Shown here piece by piece: positions 4,663 through 6,199 of a stretch of 6,199 nucleotides of DNA (its first letter is position 1; the number at the start of each line of letters is the position of its first letter). The translations under genes were made by a program, and so were the position numbers. The notes below the pieces were generated by a model, which worked only from the letters and a program-made list of their open reading frames with translations, was not told the DNA's origin and ran no database searches. The DNA comes from Quadrisphaera sp. (GTDB taxonomy: Bacteria; Actinomycetota; Actinomycetes; Actinomycetales; Quadrisphaeraceae): assembly GCA_029258695.1 (NCBI GenBank), contig JARIBR010000178.1, positions 1 through 6,199 of the forward strand, given 5' to 3'.

Positions 4663-6199
4663 GCGTCGACCTCCGCCACGTCGGGCGTGCTCCGGACGGG
4701 CAAGAGGTCACGCAGGTCGATGACCGTCGGCTCGGGCTCGTCGCCGGGGGCTGGACGAGCCTTCGGCCGCGCGGGCTCCGCGAGGATGGGCCACTGCACG
4801 TAGCTGGCGACGACGTTGAGGGCGAGCATCGCCCAGAACGCCTCCACGCCGAACACCACGGTGCCCCACACCAGACCGGTCCACAGCGCCACCTGGGTCA
4901 GGGCGATCCACGTCTTCGCGACCCGGGCGATCCGCACGCCCAGCGGCGTGACCACCCGGTCGGCCGCCCCCGTGGCGACCCACTCGCGCGTGCGTCCGGT
5001 GACGATGTCGACGATGGCCACCGCGTGGGCGAAGGAGTAGAGCAGCTGGACGCGCAGCACGTCGACGCGCCAGCGGGAGCGGAAGACCAGCGGCAGCACC
5101 ACCAGCCACAGGAGGACGGCGCCGATCAGCCACACGCTGTTCTCCGGCTCGATCCACCGCGGGGTGAGGTACAGCATCACCAGCGCCGGCCCGGTGGCGA
5201 GGAAGGCGTTGGCGGCGGTGGAGATGTAGTAGAGGAAGCCCGACCAGAAGCACAGCCGCTGACGCAGGCTCAGGTGCTCCGCCTGGTGGAACGAGGGATC
5301 GGCGAGCAGCGACATCGACCCGGTGCACCACCGGTACTGCTGGTTGAGGAACCCCATCATCGAGTCCGGGCAGATCCCCCGGCTCCCGATGATGGGGACG
5401 TAGCGCACGTGATAGCCGACCTTCATGAGGTTCACCCCGGTGTGGACGTCCTCGGAGTGGCCGATCTGGGCGAAGCCTCCGGACCGCTCCAGCGCGGAGC
5501 GCTTGTAGAGCGCGCACGTGCCGACGCAGATCGCCGCGCGCGAGGCGTCACGCCCGGGCTGGATCCACCGGTAGAACAGCTCCTGCGTCGCGCCGGCGCA
5601 GCGCTCGAGCCAGCGCATCCCGTCGGCGCGGGTGTCGAAGAACTGCGGTGACTGCACGATCCCGACGTCGGGCTCCTCGGCGTAGGGCACCAGGTGGTCC
5701 AGGTAGTCCGGGCGAGGGACGAAGTCGGCGTCGAAGACGGCGATGAGGTCACCGTGGGATCGGTCGTAGCCGTAGCGCAGGTTGCCCGCCTTCTTCAGCC
5801 GCCCGCGGTCCGGCCGGCTGAGATACGTGAACCCGTAGGAGCTGGCGAGCGCGGCCACCTCCTCGCGGGCGGAGTCGTCGAGGACGAGGACGGTCAGCGC
5901 GCCGTCCCAGCGCAGGCGGCTGACGTGGTGGAACGTGTTGGCCAGCACCTCCATCGGTTCGCCGGCCGACGGGAGGAGCACGTCGACGCTCGGGGGGGCA
6001 TAGGGGGCGTAGTCGGCGACCCGCGCGTCGTGGTCGGCGCGGCTGGTGCGCTTGCGCCGCGTCGAGGACGTGAGGGAGACCACCAGGGTGATGGCGTACA
6101 GCGAGGTGGGCACCAGGAACAGCACCAGCTGCAGGTCCGCGGCGGTGGAGAAGCGCAGGACCGAGTACGCCACGAGGCAGAAGGACGCGGCCTGGAACC
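4659..6199 (-). CDS. Membrane family 2 glycosyltransferase, cellulose synthase-like (5' end outside window)
   Basis: The frame is open to the right edge. A GTG at 6173 could be read as a start, but the frame continues upstream through hydrophobic codons (FQAASFCLV) that look like part of a membrane helix, so the true start is probably beyond the window. Numbering from GTG 6173: a helix at about 14-34; the GT-A catalytic domain at about 59-300 with LDDS (D99/D100), KKAGN (127-131), DAD (148-150), SED (240-242, the usual TED position) and QQYRW (278-282, the QxxRW motif); then helices near 308-332, 347-364, 422-440 and 443-462. These are the D, DxD, (T/S)ED, QxxRW hallmarks of processive inverting enzymes such as BcsA, which polymerise a nucleotide-sugar and thread the chain across the membrane. 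No C-terminal PilZ domain is present; the protein ends in a short cytoplasmic tail. The sugar and polymer are unknown. It is in an operon with the acyltransferase. Confidence 0.93.
   Translation of the reverse strand, partial: FQAASFCLVAYSVLRFSTAADLQLVLFLVPTSLYAITLVVSLTSSTRRKRTSRADHDARVADYAPYAPPSVDVLLPSAGEPMEVLANTFHHVSRLRWDGALTVLVLDDSAREEVAALASSYGFTYLSRPDRGRLKKAGNLRYGYDRSHGDLIAVFDADFVPRPDYLDHLVPYAEEPDVGIVQSPQFFDTRADGMRWLERCAGATQELFYRWIQPGRDASRAAICVGTCALYKRSALERSGGFAQIGHSEDVHTGVNLMKVGYHVRYVPIIGSRGICPDSMMGFLNQQYRWCTGSMSLLADPSFHQAEHLSLRQRLCFWSGFLYYISTAANAFLATGPALVMLYLTPRWIEPENSVWLIGAVLLWLVVLPLVFRSRWRVDVLRVQLLYSFAHAVAIVDIVTGRTREWVATGAADRVVTPLGVRIARVAKTWIALTQVALWTGLVWGTVVFGVEAFWAMLALNVVASYVQWPILAEPARPKARPAPGDEPEPTVIDLRDLLPVRSTPDVAEVDA
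4670..4674 (-). promoter_or_regulatory. Shine-Dalgarno GGAGG of the acyltransferase gene
   Basis: GGAGG on the minus strand lies within the last codons of the glycosyltransferase gene, 7 bases before ATG 4662. Together with the ATGA stop/start overlap (4659-4662) it fixes the acyltransferase start and supports coupled translation. Confidence 0.75.

Noticed and set aside
4708..5517. Minus-strand open frame of 269 codons
   Set aside because: Out-of-frame shadow within the glycosyltransferase, made almost wholly of Arg, Pro, Ala and Gly.
6171..6173. GTG as the start of the glycosyltransferase
   Set aside because: The frame stays open upstream to the window edge with hydrophobic, membrane-like residues, so the real start most likely lies outside the window.

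Overview
The window is about 70% G+C DNA, and its codon use, start signals and gene families suggest a high-GC actinobacterium; the genus cannot be read from it. Four substantial genes are supported, two of them cut by the window edges, plus one very small ORF and several candidate control elements. Many long open frames on the opposite strands are GC-driven shadows of these genes.

Left part (1-1385, minus strand): the N-terminal 461 residues of a DUF2075 (Schlafen group 3-type helicase) protein. An N-terminal domain with a PD-(D/E)xK nuclease-like signature is followed by an ATPase with clear Walker A and B motifs. The gene runs off the left edge. Its leader can fold into a hairpin that pairs away the ribosome binding site.

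Middle (1386-2592): a divergent intergenic region with several dyads, then a plus-strand unit. This unit begins with a probably leaderless 31-codon ORF whose stop overlaps (ATGA) the start of a compact Rnl2-like RNA ligase of 208 residues. A stem-loop follows the ligase stop. From there to 2592 I see no convincing gene, only a second stem-loop that would serve the convergent minus-strand operon.

Right part (2593-6199, minus strand): two genes overlapping by 4 bases. First in transcription order is a membrane-bound, cellulose synthase-like family 2 glycosyltransferase, with its 5' end outside the window. Second is a 689-residue acyltransferase-3 (OafA/YrhL type) with a C-terminal SGNH domain. 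Together they look like the end of a cell-surface polysaccharide operon: one polymerises or extends a sugar chain, the other O-acylates a glycan on the outer face of the membrane.

The most unusual point is the divergent pairing of a nuclease-helicase-like protein with an RNA ligase. A shared role in nucleic-acid damage, repair or defence is possible but is inference only.
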